Shown here: positions 45,601 through 58,877 of the stretch, one piece after another
Layout of the letters: every line of letters begins with the position of its first letter
Position numbering within the stretch: the stretch's first letter is position 1
NCBI GenBank assembly: GCA_964006375.1
Contig: OZ023267.1
Location: 39,386,721 to 39,450,720, forward strand
Direction: 5' to 3'
From: Tillus elongatus
Lineage: Eukaryota; Arthropoda; Insecta; Coleoptera; Cleridae
Length of the DNA: 64,000 bases
Program-made: the position numbers and the translations under genes
Notes under the pieces: model-generated
Database searches by the model: none
The model's input: only the letters and a program-made list of their open reading frames with translations
Told to the model about the DNA's origin: nothing

Positions 45601-46279
45601 GTATTGCTATCTCCGTTATTATTACAGATAGGGAGACGGTTAAATGAGCAATGTTTTGTAGAATTTCATGCTCGTTTCAAATATGACTTGTATTTTGCCC
45701 TGCTTTTTTTCGTTTTAGAGTTATTTAGACAAAACAAAATTTGTCGCTTTCTTTTTTCTTCAATATCTAAATGAATATCTGAAATGTCTAAGACTTGCAC
45801 ATTATAAGGACACTTTTTACAGAGTAATCTTTTTGTGCTATTCTAAACTTTGGATTGTCATTTGTTTTTGAGTTACAAGTATCAGTGTTTGTTTTTATTA
45901 TGGCAGTCATATTCGATTTTTTGATCATGTGATAGCCTGTGAAAAGGGCTTTCCAATGATGTACAGCATGCTTGAGAAATCTTGTAATTGCACTGACAAT
46001 TTTGAGAAAAACCGTTTTGAGGATAGTAGGCTATTAAATCACTGGAAACACAAATGACAAAAAAGGTTTTCAAAAAGCAGTAGACCATGGAGTCTAAAAA
46101 TAGGTTTCTACTTTTAACGTAATTTTCCGTAATGATCCACCATAAAAAAATAGGAACTTTGAGCACACCAATTATTACAAAGGATATTCTACATTAAAAC
46201 ATTACCCTAAAAAATTGTTTTAATTTAATTAAATAGGTATACCTAGTAAATAATTAAATTTACTAACAGAACTCAAGTT
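45601..46279. other. No recognisable feature
   Basis: Possibly the interior of a non-autonomous mariner-type element starting near 45574; no coding frame recognised. Confidence 0.3.
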
Positions 46280-46530
46280 TACTAATAATATGGGTTTTAG
46301 GGGTTCTAGTTAGCGCTCATTTGAAGAAATATTTTTTTAATTCATAAGTCTACGAAAATTTGCTAACATATAGACTATTAAACCATAAACTCTATAACTG
46401 AAACTACTGCCAAAGCATTAGAAAGAGGTTCTATTTGAAATGGATTTTCCGTTAATATTTTAGCAACAATGATGGTTGAAGCTGAAACTTAAGGCTTTGT
46501 GAAACACACTGATTAAAATATTTTTTCTAC
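46280..46530 (+). repeat. GGACGCAGC-family body relic
   Basis: GGGGTTCTAGTTAGCGCTCA with ATTTGAAGAAAT, then AAACTCTATAACTGAAACTA and TACTGCCAAAGCATTAG, i.e. the 3' segment joined to the middle segment. Confidence 0.6.
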
Positions 46531-47480
<950 letters not shown>

Positions 47481-48081
47481 GACTGAATCACGTTGGGAAA
47501 TTTAACATTTTTTTTTTTTTTTTTTTTTTTTTGTCTGGGAATAAAGCCTTTTATTCGACTGCGTTGATGTGAAACCGAGAGGTTTTGATTTTAGTTTAGA
47601 TTTAGAAATTATACCTTAAAATAGATCAGAGGCGGCGTATAAGGATGTTCCGCCATATCTGGTTGGTTAAAATAGAAGGTGTAAACTTATGGAATGTATA
47701 TAGTGGAAACAAGTATGTAAGTATGAATGAGGGTGTGAATGTAGTATAAGTAATAGTTAAGTAGCATTATTGGTATCTGACTATAGACTGTAGTGGCTTA
47801 TATATGTGTATATATGTGTGTATATATATGTATATGTATGTATATATGTGTGTGTATATATAGGTGAAATATGTTATTAGATTTAGATCTCCTACTGTCG
47901 AACCTTGTGTTTACCTATCTTTTCCGTGACCCAAGTCAGTATGTATAATTGAAAAAAAAAAATGAAAAAAAAAGAAGAAGAAGAAATAAGAAAGGAAAAA
48001 AAAAGAATTAACCTGACCTAACCTTAAATTAGTTTCAGTTCTGTTTGAGTGTTGTTGTTTCCAATTTGAACAATAAATAAA
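47481..48081. other. Upstream region of the three-exon gene
   Basis: Contains a T homopolymer (47508-47532), TG/TA-rich microsatellite-like sequence (47795-47865) and an A/GA-rich tract (47948-48005). No TATA box or inverted terminal repeat was recognised. AACAATAAATAAA precedes the start codon. Confidence 0.5.
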
Positions 48082-50110
48082 ATGAGTAGCCAAGAGTCCA
48101 ACTCTTCTGAAATAGATGATACAGATGCTGATCCAAACTATACTGATACGGACACCGAAAAATCTAGTAGAAAAAGGCAAAAGCATACACATTTATGGAA
48201 ACAAAATATACGAAAACGTAATAGAAATGCAGGTAAAGCCTACATATCTAAATCTGGAAATTTTGTACCTAAAAGAACATCTGGTTCGTGTTCCTGTAAA
48301 CATAAATGTACTGAAAAATTTTGTGCTAGCACGAAGCAAAAAATTTTGCGAGAATTTAATGAATTGCAGGAAAAAAATGTACAAGACGCCTATTTAAATG
48401 GCCTTATAACCTTGCATCAAGTGCAAAGGTAAGTGACAAATATGTGTTTATTATTTATGCTATTTTAATAAAGGTATCTTTTATTTACAGACGCCGACCA
48501 GATCTTAAAAGAAAAAGACATTTAGCCAAAGGTGAAGTTATTCAGGACGAGGATATGGTGATTGATGAATCTAAAAGAAATAGAATATTTCATTACAAGG
48601 TACAGAACGGAATTCTGTTTATTTTAATTTACAACAGTTAAATAATTTACTAGTATATCATGTCAGTACGCATTACAGTTGTGATTATTTGTTACAGATT
48701 CAAGTAAACGGAAAAGAGTATAATATTTGCAAAGTTGCACTATGTGCACTACATGGTATAAAGAATGGAAGACTCCGAAGACTAGCTGAGAGTAAATCCC
48801 AGTGTGATGTACCGCCAACAGATAAAAGAGGAAAGTCTATTGGCTCTAGAGCCAGAAAAAAGCCAACTGTAGTTGTGGAGCAAATTAAAGCTCACATCTC
48901 AAGTTTTCCCATTCGAATATCTCATTATTCAAGAAATGAATCACGTCGTAAATACTTATCCCCAGATCTATCAGTAAAAAAAATGCACTTATTATATCTT
49001 GAAAAGTATGAACCAGACGCATATAGGGCATTACTGGCTGATGAAAAAATAAGTCCCAATGTAAAGTATGAGTTCTATTTACATATTTTTAATTCCTGCT
49101 TCAATCTTACCTTTGGTAAGCCACGTAGCGATACTTGCGGGAAATGTGAGACAGCTAAGATAAAAATTGATTCCGAAGATAACCCTGAATTAAAAAAAAA
49201 GTTACAAAATGATCTTGCCTTACACCACGCAAAAGCTGAAAAATTTTACAGTGATTTAAAAGCTATGACTGAAATCGCAGCAACAGATGAAACCGTGGAA
49301 CTAATATGCTTCGATTACCAGCAAAATCTGCCTGTTCCTGTCTTACCAGTAGGTGACATATTTTATAAGAGACAGATTTGGGTTTTTAATCAATGTTTTT
49401 TTTCTGGAAAAACAGGGAAGTCTAAAATGTTTATGTATGACGAGACTATGGGAAAAAAAGGTGCAAATGAAACCATTTCATTTCTAAAATACTACCTGGA
49501 CCACTATGTTGACACAAAAGTAAACACACTTTACCTTTTTACTGATAACTGCATAGGGCAGAATAAAAATTCAGCTTTGGCACAGTTTTTGTCTCTTTTA
49601 ACAAGTACCAAGCGTTTTTCTTCTATTTACCATCGTTTTCCGGAAAGGGGTCACTCTTTTTTGCCCTGTGATCGCAATTTTGCACAGATAGAAAAGCAAA
49701 AAAGACACATTACTTATCTTTATCTACCGGAAGAGTGGTATACGTTAACGCAAAGAGTTTCAAAGAATTTTGAAATAATACGGGTTACCCAAGACATGAT
49801 CAAAGATTACCGTACATACCTTAAGCAGTTTTTCAAGAAAACGTTAAGAAATACCTATGGTTTATTCACGATCACAAAATATAAGAGTTTTAAGTATATT
49901 GGTACTAATATATTGGTTAGCAGGACTCACACTTTAGAAAGTGTAACAGAGTCATTCCAGTGGCTGAAAAGTAATATGTCCATTGAGGTTTTATGGAATC
50001 CAGTTGCCCTCTATGACAAGGCACTTCCCTTAAACCCATTGAAATTGAAAATAGTTTTTTGTTTCTCCTGTAAAATTTGGTTTTTGGTTCATAGGTACTT
50101 ATCATTCTGA
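48082..50110 (+). CDS. Uncharacterised multi-exon protein, RNase H-like motifs (DUF7869-like)
   Basis: Three exons, 48082-48428, 48491-48599 and 48698-50110, join in frame to 622 residues. Donors AAG|GTAAGT and AAG|GTACAG and acceptors TTTACAG and GTTACAG are standard; introns are 62 and 98 nt. The N-terminus is acidic/serine-rich, then basic, then a Cys cluster CSCKHKCTEKFC (Cys 70, 72, 76, 81). A second CGKC is at 299-302. The core has LICFDYQQNLPVP (Asp 358), YLFTDNCIGQNKN (Asp 435) and GHSFLPCDRNFAQIEK (His 471, Asp 477, Glu 484). This acidic spacing looks RNase H/DDE-like. The protein matches a large arthropod family I associate with DUF7869; function unknown, a domesticated or active transposase is possible. 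The last 22 or so residues are hydrophobic and look unrelated, and a repeat starts right after the stop, so the true C-terminus may be lost. No frameshift or internal stop is present. Confidence 0.75.
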
Positions 50111-50442
50111 CGCCTTCAATTATAGACCGTTAAACAATAAACTTCACTAAACCCGTAGCGAAAGCATCAACTTAACTAAACCGACAGCCAAAGCATCGGA
50201 GAAAGGGTCTAGTTGAAATGAATTTTCTGTAAATATTTTAGTAAAATGAAGGGCAATGACGGTTGAATCTGAAACTTAAGAGTTCGCAGAACACTCTTTT
50301 TGCATCATTTTCTGTTCACAAAATTTTCCGGGAAAACCTTGTCCGATTTTCCTGGCTAACGAACATATCCAAGCCACTTGCAAAGGGAAGGTACTCACCA
50401 AATTTGATCAAGATCAGTCTATTATTTTTTGAGTTATTGGTA

Positions 50443-50536
<94 letters not shown>

Positions 50537-50584
50537 CACGGATCTCCCCATTAGGGAATTTTTTAAAGAAAATTCTCTAAAAAA
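50111..50584 (+). mobile_element. GGACGCAGC-family fragment abutting the gene
   Basis: Begins at once after the stop codon with TTATAGACCGTTAAACAATA (middle segment), then CTGGCTAACGAACATATCCA, GAGTTATTGG, (TA)n at 50446-50535, and a shortened end CTCCCCATTAGGGAATTTTT with AAAATTCTCTAA. The 5' half is missing, so the gene/repeat junction replaced it. Confidence 0.7.
50446..50535. repeat. (TA)n inside a GGACGCAGC fragment
   Basis: About 90 bp of TA. Confidence 0.95.
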
Positions 50585-50589
50585 GAAAA

Positions 50590-51296
50590 TTTGAATCACC
50601 AACGACTTACGGGCCACCCTGTAATTGTAGAAATATTTTTTTAGATGTAGCTGAAGACACCCTATAATTAATGTATGCAATTTTTTGCCGTATCTTGCAT
50701 AATAAGGGATATATTGGGCTTTAAAGATTTCTTACGAAAATTCGTCAAAAATGATATACCATCAACCGATAAACTCTATAGCCAACACTACTGCCAAAGA
50801 TCAGGGAAAAGGTCTATTTGAAATGAATTTTCTGGGAACATTTTAGTAAAATGACGATTGAAACTAAGACTTGAGGCTTTGTATAACATTCTACTTGAGA
50901 CATTTTCCTTCCATAGCTCATATTAATTTCAGGTTCATTGCCTAAATATTACCAGTTTTGACGTCTAAAATCGCGACTTTGACGTTTTGAGGAAAACCCA
51001 AATATATTTTTCTTTAAATGCCTGTAACTTTTTTGTCCTTTAAGCTACAGAGCTAAATTTTGGTAGGTAACTTACCTATAATGATATAAGCCCGCGTACC
51101 AAATTTGTTAATTCGGGAGATATAAATTTTTTTCGATTTTTTTCGAAAGAAAACACAAAATTTTCCGGGAAAACCTCGGCGGATTTTCCTGGCTAACGAA
51201 CTTATCCAAGCCACTCGCGAAAGGAAGGTACTCACTTAATTTTATCAAAATCGATCCATTATTTTTTTAGTTATAGGTGTGACACATAAATATATA

Positions 51297-51374
<78 letters not shown>

Positions 51375-51503
51375 AGTCTGAAACCGACCTTGGATTTGGG
51401 TTCCAGGGGTCCTAAGTAGCGCTCATTTGAAGAAATTTTTTCAAAATTCAAAAGTCGAGATCTCCTCATTAGTGAACTTTTTTTAAGATAATTCACTAAA
51501 AAA
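50590..51503 (+). mobile_element. GGACGCAGC-family fragment, tandem to the previous one
   Basis: Starts in the middle segment (CACCAACGACTTACGGGCCA, CCCTGTAATTGTAG), then TGGCTAACGAACTTATCCAA (about 51190), (TA)n at 51300-51370, ACCGACCTTGGATTTGGG, GTCGAGATCTCCTCATTAGT and AATTCACTAA. The 5' module is absent. Confidence 0.7.
51300..51370. repeat. (TA)n inside a GGACGCAGC fragment
   Basis: About 71 bp of TA. Confidence 0.95.
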
Positions 51504-52331
51504 GAAAACCTGGTTCTAAGCAAGGAATAGAATGGTGAGATTTTCTATCCACCCACGAGCTTTCTTACTTATATTAATAGATAATTGTTTTAGAGATAAG
51601 GTCCATTAAATTACGAGGTTTATATTCATGGATGAGGTCTACTTTTTACATAAAATTTGGAAGAAAAATGTTTATCAAAAAATAATGACTTTTTACATAA
51701 TTGCAATAATATGAATCCGAGGCGACCTCCATTAGCATGCAAATGCTTTCTCTCGAGAATCACCTAAAAAATTCATATCTTTAACCGAGAAGTTAATAAA
51801 GTTTCGACGTTTTACATAAAAAAGGAAAGAGTCTTTCATGAACCCTTTGATTGTGACCGAAAGCAAAAGTGTTACATTAACTCGGGGCCCGGGTGATTAT
51901 AAAAACATTAAAATCTGTGCTGCAGACTTTACAGGACTGTCCCGACCAGCTCATTGCTATGCAAGAGTCGACTTTCCCGAAGCCGTGGCACAAAAGGAAA
52001 CTTACAAAAGGGTTTGGAAGAGGGTTACATAATGACATACATGTTGCGTGGGATAAAGGACCTTTGTGTAACTTGCAGATTTGATTTTTGGTACTCTAAA
52101 AGGCCTGTATTGATATTACGTTATCACAGAGACGTCGCGCGGTTAGAAACGTAGTAGACATTTTGGAAAAAAATCAATCTTTTAGTTGTTTCGTACATAT
52201 TGTCTTGCAAAATACAATCAAACTAATCATTTATTGACTTGTTCAGCAGTTATCAAATTTACAGTATTTAAAACATTAATGTCTTCCAAGATTTAACATG
52301 TCATATCCTATTCTCTTCAGATAGAAAATAT
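51504..52331. other. Unclassified sequence with short overlapping frames
   Basis: Three overlapping plus-strand frames (51838-52154) of 60-66 codons. The one reading QDCPDQLIAMQESTFPKPWH looks protein-like but I do not recognise it. It may be an upstream part of the Penelope element that follows. Confidence 0.3.
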
Positions 52332-52860
52332 TTGGTGATTCACCAAGTGAGTTATATTAAGAACGTAGCTGGATATAACGAATACACTTTTCGTCTAGTG
52401 GAGACATTAATTAACAAACAGAAAGCAAAGAAAATGTTAGGGGAATCAACGACCTCTCTAAAAGAGAAAGCCTTTGTTTGCCTTTCATTTCAACCGCGAA
52501 CGAGACCGCGAATCACGAGGGGTTCAGATAGCATCTTTAAGAAAGCCAATTTTCAGACATTCTTGACAAAAAATACTTTAAAAAGCTTGCTAGATAACCC
52601 AAAAACGCGGGTAGTAACGCTAAAATGTCGGGGATCTATAAAGTAAGTTGTCTAGATTGTGATCTTAAATACGTCGGGTAAACCAAAGAATTTATTGAAA
52701 TTAAATTTAAAGAACATTTTGCACAACTAAGATACGATACTGTAGATATACATCATGCGTGTCCCGACATATTCGGAACAATAATAATCACCACGTAGAT
52801 CAAGAGAAACTAAAATGAACCAAAAATGTTAGACAACCAAGACGCTTTCGAATGTATATG
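52332..52860 (+). pseudogene. Penelope-like element 3' part with GIY-YIG core
   Basis: The plus strand 52332-52646 encodes KNVAGYNEYTFRLVETLINK...; in a second frame from 52625 it reads MSGIYKVSCLDCDLKYVG and, after a stop where Q is expected (GQT), TKEFIEIKFKEHFAQL. This is a GIY-YIG endonuclease with both signature tyrosines. The stop and frame change inactivate it. It ends in (TA)n. Confidence 0.75.

Positions 52861-52865
<5 letters not shown>

Positions 52866-52957
<92 letters not shown>
52866..52957. repeat. (TA)n microsatellite
   Basis: About 92 bp of TA. Confidence 0.95.
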
Positions 52958-52959
<2 letters not shown>

Positions 52960-54081
52960 CTATGATATCATAGTTTTTGAAAAATGTTCGTCGATAATTC
53001 ATTCTCAAGATAGTAAAAACAACAAATAATATAAAAAAAATATTTGATGGATGATACCTTGTAAAATAAATTTGTTGAGGTAGACTCTGTTGCTACAAGA
53101 CAGGTAGCAACAATGTAAAATTTGTAACTACACACAAATGAAATCGTTTGAAAATTAAAAAAATATAAATACATAAGTAAATTGGTGTGCCTTTAGAGTT
53201 GAGAAAATCATGTAATATGAATAAAATCACTATTTAGTTTTCAATTATCAATTCCAATAGTTATAAGAATGAAATGAAAGCAAGGTTTTTTTAACATATT
53301 ATTGACTAACTGTGTATCCATAACGATCAATCAGAAAATGATTAGTTAAAAAATAAAATCAAGTGAGGAAGAGGAATGACAATTTGTCAGAAAAGGAGAT
53401 GACAGATTAAAAAGATGGTTCCAAAAAAGACTTTTTAAGTAACAGTCCAAAGACAGAAAAATAAAATATTTCACATCATTGCCTACAAAATCACCATCAA
53501 CTAAATACACAGAGTAGTACAAGATTAAAATAGTATTGAGAGATGTTGCATATATATTTGGAGCCACGGACAATCGGAATTTACAAGGAAGAATTGTGGT
53601 GAGATATACCTTGTTGCATCAAAACGCTATATACATAAACAGCTAATTGATAATTTTAAACAAACAAGAAGACCCCAGAAATATATACATTCAATATGAA
53701 ATTTGAAAGTTTTTTGAGAAGCATCATTTTAGAAAAACAAGTCTTGTAATAATTTAAATTAGAGTTTAGTTAAATATTTATAATTAGATTAGAGACAGTT
53801 TAACTAGATATATCATTTGAGTGTTAACATATTTAGTTCATTTTCTTTTATATTGTGTTTATATTTGAACTTATGTTTCATTATATTTAACATCGTAAAA
53901 TCTGCGTTTTCATTTCATTCACCCAGTCATCAATAAGCAGATCAGTCCTTTTTCAAGAAAGAAATTATTTCATTTAAATTTTTGTTTGCCAACTACATTG
54001 GCAACAAATTTGAATAGTGCCTGAACTCCCACTGAGAGACAAAAATATCTTAATAAAATATAAAAACACATAATTTATACA
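52958..54081. other. Segment bounded by (TA)n; possible diverged LTR
   Basis: Starts TGCTATGATATC at the edge of (TA)n, like the LTRs in this window, and TACA at 54078-54081 could be a right end before (TAA)n and (TA)n. It is only 1.1 kb and the interior shows no clear similarity to the 1.5-kb LTRs. Confidence 0.3.
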
Positions 54082-54104
54082 GTAATAATAATAATAATAA
54101 TAAT

Positions 54105-54157
<53 letters not shown>
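54082..54157. repeat. (TAA)n(TA)n compound microsatellite
   Basis: About 30 bp of TAA then about 46 bp of TA. Confidence 0.95.
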
Positions 54158-54160
<3 letters not shown>

Positions 54161-55202
54161 TTATATCATCAATTATAGTAATAATGAGAAAGCTTGTATG
54201 AATTCGGCACCTCCGTCTATGTACAGTTTATTGATCAACCACTTTGCGAGAGACGGCGACAGAGGGCGTGGAAATGAAGCTAACGGAATTGGGATCGAGG
54301 GAAGTTCCGGTTAAAAAGCAGTGTTTGTAATGTTTATATTAAGAAACCAAACTTTAAAAGCAGGCTTATAACGTTTTATGTCTGAGAAATTTCTAATGAC
54401 AAAGTGGAATTAAGACAATAGAATTTAAATTGTTTAATTTTTTTTTGGAAAAAATTTAATATCCTTAAACCTGTTGATTTTAGGATTAGGGCAACTTGAT
54501 AAAAGTCCACCTAAAACGCGACTCAAAATCGAAAAATGCAATAATATATAGGGTGTTCCATTTAAAATTACGAAGATGACGTCAACTTCCGGCATAACCG
54601 GAAGCGATACTTGCATGCCGTTATTTTACTTAAGTAGGCCATACCCAAAAACAATGTTGCCCAAATTTTCAAAATTTCAATCAGTAGTTTCTAAAATAAT
54701 TATAATGGGCCCTCACCGTGAGACACCATGTATGTATGTTGCAAAATGTAAAAAATTAAATACAATAATATAAAATATAATTATGATAATATAACTATAC
54801 AAGTACATTACAAACAATGTAATATGAATAACGTAATTAAAATAATGACATAAATATAGGAATAATTTACTATCATTGTAAACGTTTTTTTAACATATAC
54901 CAGTCAAGTGCATAATATATCAAGAGATATTAACAACATCTATAAATGGACATAACGCTAATGAAATCTAATACAGGTAGTACATAATTAAATTATGAAA
55001 TAGAAGCTGTTTGCTTAAGACAAGATTATAGCTCATTTAAAAGTAGCACGTACTTCAAAATAATATATGACTTCAATTTCATTCTTTATTTGCTCAATTC
55101 TAAATATCAGAGAGCCATCTAATCCATTATATTGGGCAATTTTATATATAAAAGCGTTCTGATTTTTTTGTTAATCGAAAAACTGACGTAAATAAAAAAA
55201 AT
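54158..55202. other. Mostly unassigned; possible mariner-type end
   Basis: At 54547 ATATAGGGTGTTCCATTTAA begins a stretch that resembles the outer end of a mariner-type non-autonomous element (a TA-flanked AGGGTGTTCC). Its right end was not identified. The rest is unassigned. Confidence 0.3.
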
Positions 55203-56488
55203 CGGGACGCAGCAAGTGCGTTAAAGTAGCGAATTTTCATAAGAATTGTACGCTACTATTATACGGCATATTAGTAAAGTTAATACTTTAAAATTACACA
55301 GACCTTGAATATCGATTTTGGAGGTCCGAGTAGGCGCACATTTGAAGAATTATTTCGAAAGTGTTACCATCGATATCTCTGTCTTTTCAAAAAAATCTTG
55401 CGTTTTAACTTCTTCTGAAAGAAATGCCCAAAACTAAATTTTCTATGAAGCTAAAGAACTAGATTTTGGTATATCTATAGATAGTATAGGTCTCTTTAAA
55501 AGAAACTATTACAAACTTCATTGAAATTACACAGAAGATTTCCAGAAGGAAACTTAATTCATATTTAGAAAAGTAAACTATCTGCCAAATTATAAACGTA
55601 GCAGTTATTTTTCCCTATTAATCGCCAGTATGATTTCGTTTCAGTCAACCTAATAAAATCGGTGTTTTCAATATCAACAATAACAAAATTATAATTCTAG
55701 ACTCAAAGGTGACAAACTTATTTCTTATATACGTAACAGTTAGTAGAATTACCATTGAAACACATCCCATGACTGTTTAGGTCTTATGTGTCGTCTTATG
55801 TTTAAGTTTAAAGATAAAAGAAACTATTTTAGAATCATTTTTATACCGACTTGGCTTGATTTTGTTTACATTCGTACAATGTTATGCTAAAACTGTATTT
55901 GAGGCCGTTCATAAAACTAACTACAAATATTGTGTCTTTTAATAATTGAATCCCCCGGTTAAATAACAATTACTTGGCAATTGTTTAATTTCATGTGGTA
56001 TGTCATTTTCCATAATTGCGGCCAAGATTTCATGATTGTTGGTTCGGGTAGTATGTGTTATGCCTGGTATATATTTAGTTTGATTACCGTTGATGTATGG
56101 TTTATACCTGTTGCATGAATCAATCTACGCCTGGCAGTTAACTACTCTGTCAGGCATTGGACTTTAACCACTAAGTCGCATCAACGCATGTCTTTGGGAT
56201 TTTATTTTTAATTTGGAAAAAACTCTTAATATTGTGTACCAAATTACATAAAATTTACAGCATAGGTTTATTGGCACTATTTCTAGCCACGTGTAAAGTC
56301 TCATTCCAGTTACTCTAAGATTTACAAAAATATAGCGTTTTCAAAAAGTTTTCCCTGATTTTCCATTGGAAAAACATAAACGCTGATTAACAAACTCGAC
56401 CTCGGTTTTCGCCCAGACAAGATTTTTGCCAAGTTTGAGTGGAATCAGTTTAGTATTTTTTGAGTTATCGCTCGGATACATACATTCA

Positions 56489-56587
<99 letters not shown>

Positions 56588-56718
56588 GTATAAAAATTTT
56601 AACGGGTCTTGGTTTTGGGTTCTAGGGACCCAAATTCGCGCTCATCTGAAGAAATTTTTTCAAAAGCATTTCATCGTGACCTCTCTATAGCGAATTTTTC
56701 TTGATAAAAATTCGCTAA
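55203..56718 (+). mobile_element. GGACGCAGC-family repeat, copy 7 (diverged)
   Basis: Starts GGGACGCAGCAAGTGCGTTA and ends AAAAATTCGCTAA. The interior is strongly diverged, but GAGTTATCGCTCGGATACA, (TA)n at 56492-56584, AACGGGTCTTGGTTTTGGG and GCGCTCATCTGAAGAAATTT keep the family order. Confidence 0.65.
56492..56584. repeat. (TA)n inside GGACGCAGC copy 7
   Basis: About 93 bp of TA at the fixed internal position. Confidence 0.95.
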
Positions 56719-57009
56719 AAAAATTAATGAATTTGTAAATTTCTCTTATTAAGAGTTGATGTGTTATCACCCGCCAACTTTGAAAGAGAGTTTTGTGTCC
56801 ATCTTTAATCATTCATTTTTCAGTCAGTGCTAAACAGTTAAACGTTGCTAGTTATTGCAGCTACTTTTAGCGAATTTTTCGTATAACTTTCATTTACTGA
56901 TATTTTGTCTTATTATTTAATTGATGATTGAATTCCCCTATCCAAACAAAAATTTAAAAAGTGGTATGCTGCCGTGAGCATAATTGAGAAAGCTTTGAAA
57001 TGAGGTGTT
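56719..57009. other. No recognisable feature
   Basis: Unassigned AT-rich sequence. Confidence 0.3.
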
Positions 57010-57840
57010 ACTCAGCATAGGGTGCCATTTAAAATTTAAGGATACTTTACTCAAAAAATAATAAGCCGCTTTTGATCAAATTTTGTAGGTGCCTTCGTTT
57101 TGTAAACGGCTTGAATGAGTTCGTTATCCAGGAAAGATGGACCAGCTTTTCCGGAAAAATTTTAGATTTTCTTACGGCACATTTTTGTATCTCAGAAAAT
57201 AACAAAATCATGGCAACCAAATCTGGCACTCAAGTTTCTACTATCAATTTTACCCTATGCAGGAAAATTCAGACCTCTACGATAGAAGAAAAAAAAGTTA
57301 TAAGCATTTAAAGAAAAAAAAATTGGGGGCTACTCGTGATCAGCTAAAAGCACAAGAAGAAAATATGTTAGGTGGATAACAAAACCCATTGAATATTACG
57401 CACCAAGAGTAAGTTTTCTTAACGCAAAAAGGTAAAAAAAAAACAAGAAAAATTACCTTGAAAATTTTATAGTTTTTTTTTTCTTAAAACGTCAAAGTCC
57501 CGCTTTGATACATCAAAATTTGCACTTTTCATACAAAGAACTTGAAGCGAATACGGGTTATGTAGAAGAAATGTCATAAGAAATGTGTTTCACAAAGCCT
57601 AAAGTTTCAATTAAAGTTGTCATTGTCGTTCATTTTACTAAAATTTTTGCAATAAATCCATTGCTCTGATGCTTTGGCAGTAGTTTCAGGTTATGTTTGT
57701 GGTTAAATTTTTTTAGAACAAATTTATTATTGAGCAGACCGCGACTTTCTAATTTTGAAAGGATTTCCTCAACTTAGGGCGAATTAGGCCCCCTAAAACC
57801 AATATCCAGGGTAAATTTCAGTTTTTATATCTTTACATAA
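57010..57840 (-). repeat. GGACGCAGC-family body, minus orientation
   Basis: CTCAAAAAATAATAAGCCGC, TGAATGAGTTCGTTATCCAG, GATGCTTTGGCAGTAGTTTC and a diverged TAGGCCCCCTAAAACCAATA show the body and 3' segments in minus orientation and rearranged order. No outer ends. Confidence 0.6.
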
Positions 57841-58112
57841 TATATAGAGTCGTGCATTTCTAGAGTAACGCTCAATAAATCCGTTAATATCCAACATACG
57901 AGAAAAAATTATATAGGTCAATTATAGGGTGTTTTGAGCTGCATTTTATAAAATTATTTTGACAAAATTTCTTTTTTTTTTTAATAGAACACGCCTTATA
58001 TTATTGCATTTTTGCATTTCCCATCTAATTACAATACATGCTTGTAAGAACAAAAAAATATCGTTCATCGTATTTCGGGGTATTTCAATTGTTTTGGTGC
58101 TTTTCACATTTG
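57841..58112. other. Family relic, otherwise unassigned
   Basis: 57890-57950 resembles the family middle segment in minus orientation (ATAGGGTGTTTTGAGCTGCA). Nothing else recognised. Confidence 0.35.
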
Positions 58113-58470
58113 TGGCAGAAACCTCTCCCTGGCTCAGGGAACGTGTCCCTCTGAACCGAAGGGTACTGGGTTCGATCCCAGGGTGCTCCTTTCACTTCTT
58201 TTTCAGTACAAACTGTAAAATTAACATCAACCGAGGTTCTGGCATTGTATTTGAGCAAATTGAATGTCTGCACGTTCCGCCCTTCGGAGGGAGCGTAAAG
58301 CCGTTGGTCCCGTGTCCATGCGATGTTGGGCACGTTAAAAATCCCTACCCTCCTTGCAGAAAGGCAGGGGTTTGGCAAAATTTCCTGGATAGTGAGGTGA
58401 AACTGCTCCCTGGCGTCGGTGATTGGCCATAGTCACGGAAATAGGCCGACGTTAAAGAAACACACACCCA
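58113..58470 (+). mobile_element. tRNA-derived SINE
   Basis: The head has an A box TGGCTCAGGGA (58130-58140) and a B box GGTTCGATCCC (58169-58179) inside a perfect T-arm stem CTGGG/CCCAG, at normal tRNA spacing. A weak anticodon stem CCCT/AGGG lies between. The body contains AGCCGTTGGTCCCGTGTCCA and GGGCACGTTAAAAATCCC (about 58325) and ends near ACGTTAAAGAAACACACACC. The acceptor stem is not paired, so it is a SINE rather than a tRNA gene. An open frame across it (57959-58432) is incidental. Exact ends are uncertain. Confidence 0.7.
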
Positions 58471-58877
58471 CATTTGTGGCCCATATCAAATATTGTGATA
58501 CCGCGTTTTTACGAATAGAAATGAGAGTCTAATGAAAATGGTCCAATCATGGTGCTTTTTGTTTATATTATTTGTCAAAAAAATTAAGATACCATATACA
58601 GGCAGCTCTTAAATAGTGGTTATATTTGAAAAAAATCAAACTGCCGTAACTCAATTTCTTCATGTGAAACACAGCCTGTGTTTTATGTTTTAGGAGTTAA
58701 TTTCATGCCCTTTGCTTCAACTTTTGCTAAAGTCTCAGCAGGTCTTGGCAAAGCCCTGGTATAACTTTTTATAATGAACATCCTGTATATTGGTCCACCA
58801 GTACATTCTCCGCAATCTAGTTGGCTCTAAAGCCATATTGGCTACCTGATTGCAAATACTATTTTGATATGAACGGT
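58471..58877. other. No recognisable feature
   Basis: Unassigned; AACATCCTGTATATTGG near 58780 may be a mariner-type outer end. Confidence 0.3.

Noticed and set aside
47911..48192. 93-codon minus frame rich in Phe and Ser
   Set aside because: It is the antisense of an A/GA-rich tract upstream of the gene.
52958..54081. Fourth LTR of the (TA)n-associated family
   Set aside because: The left end TGCTATG fits, but length, right end and interior do not; kept only as a low-confidence segment.
57959..58432. 157-codon plus frame with Cys and Pro
   Set aside because: It runs through a tRNA-derived SINE and a family relic; the frame is incidental.
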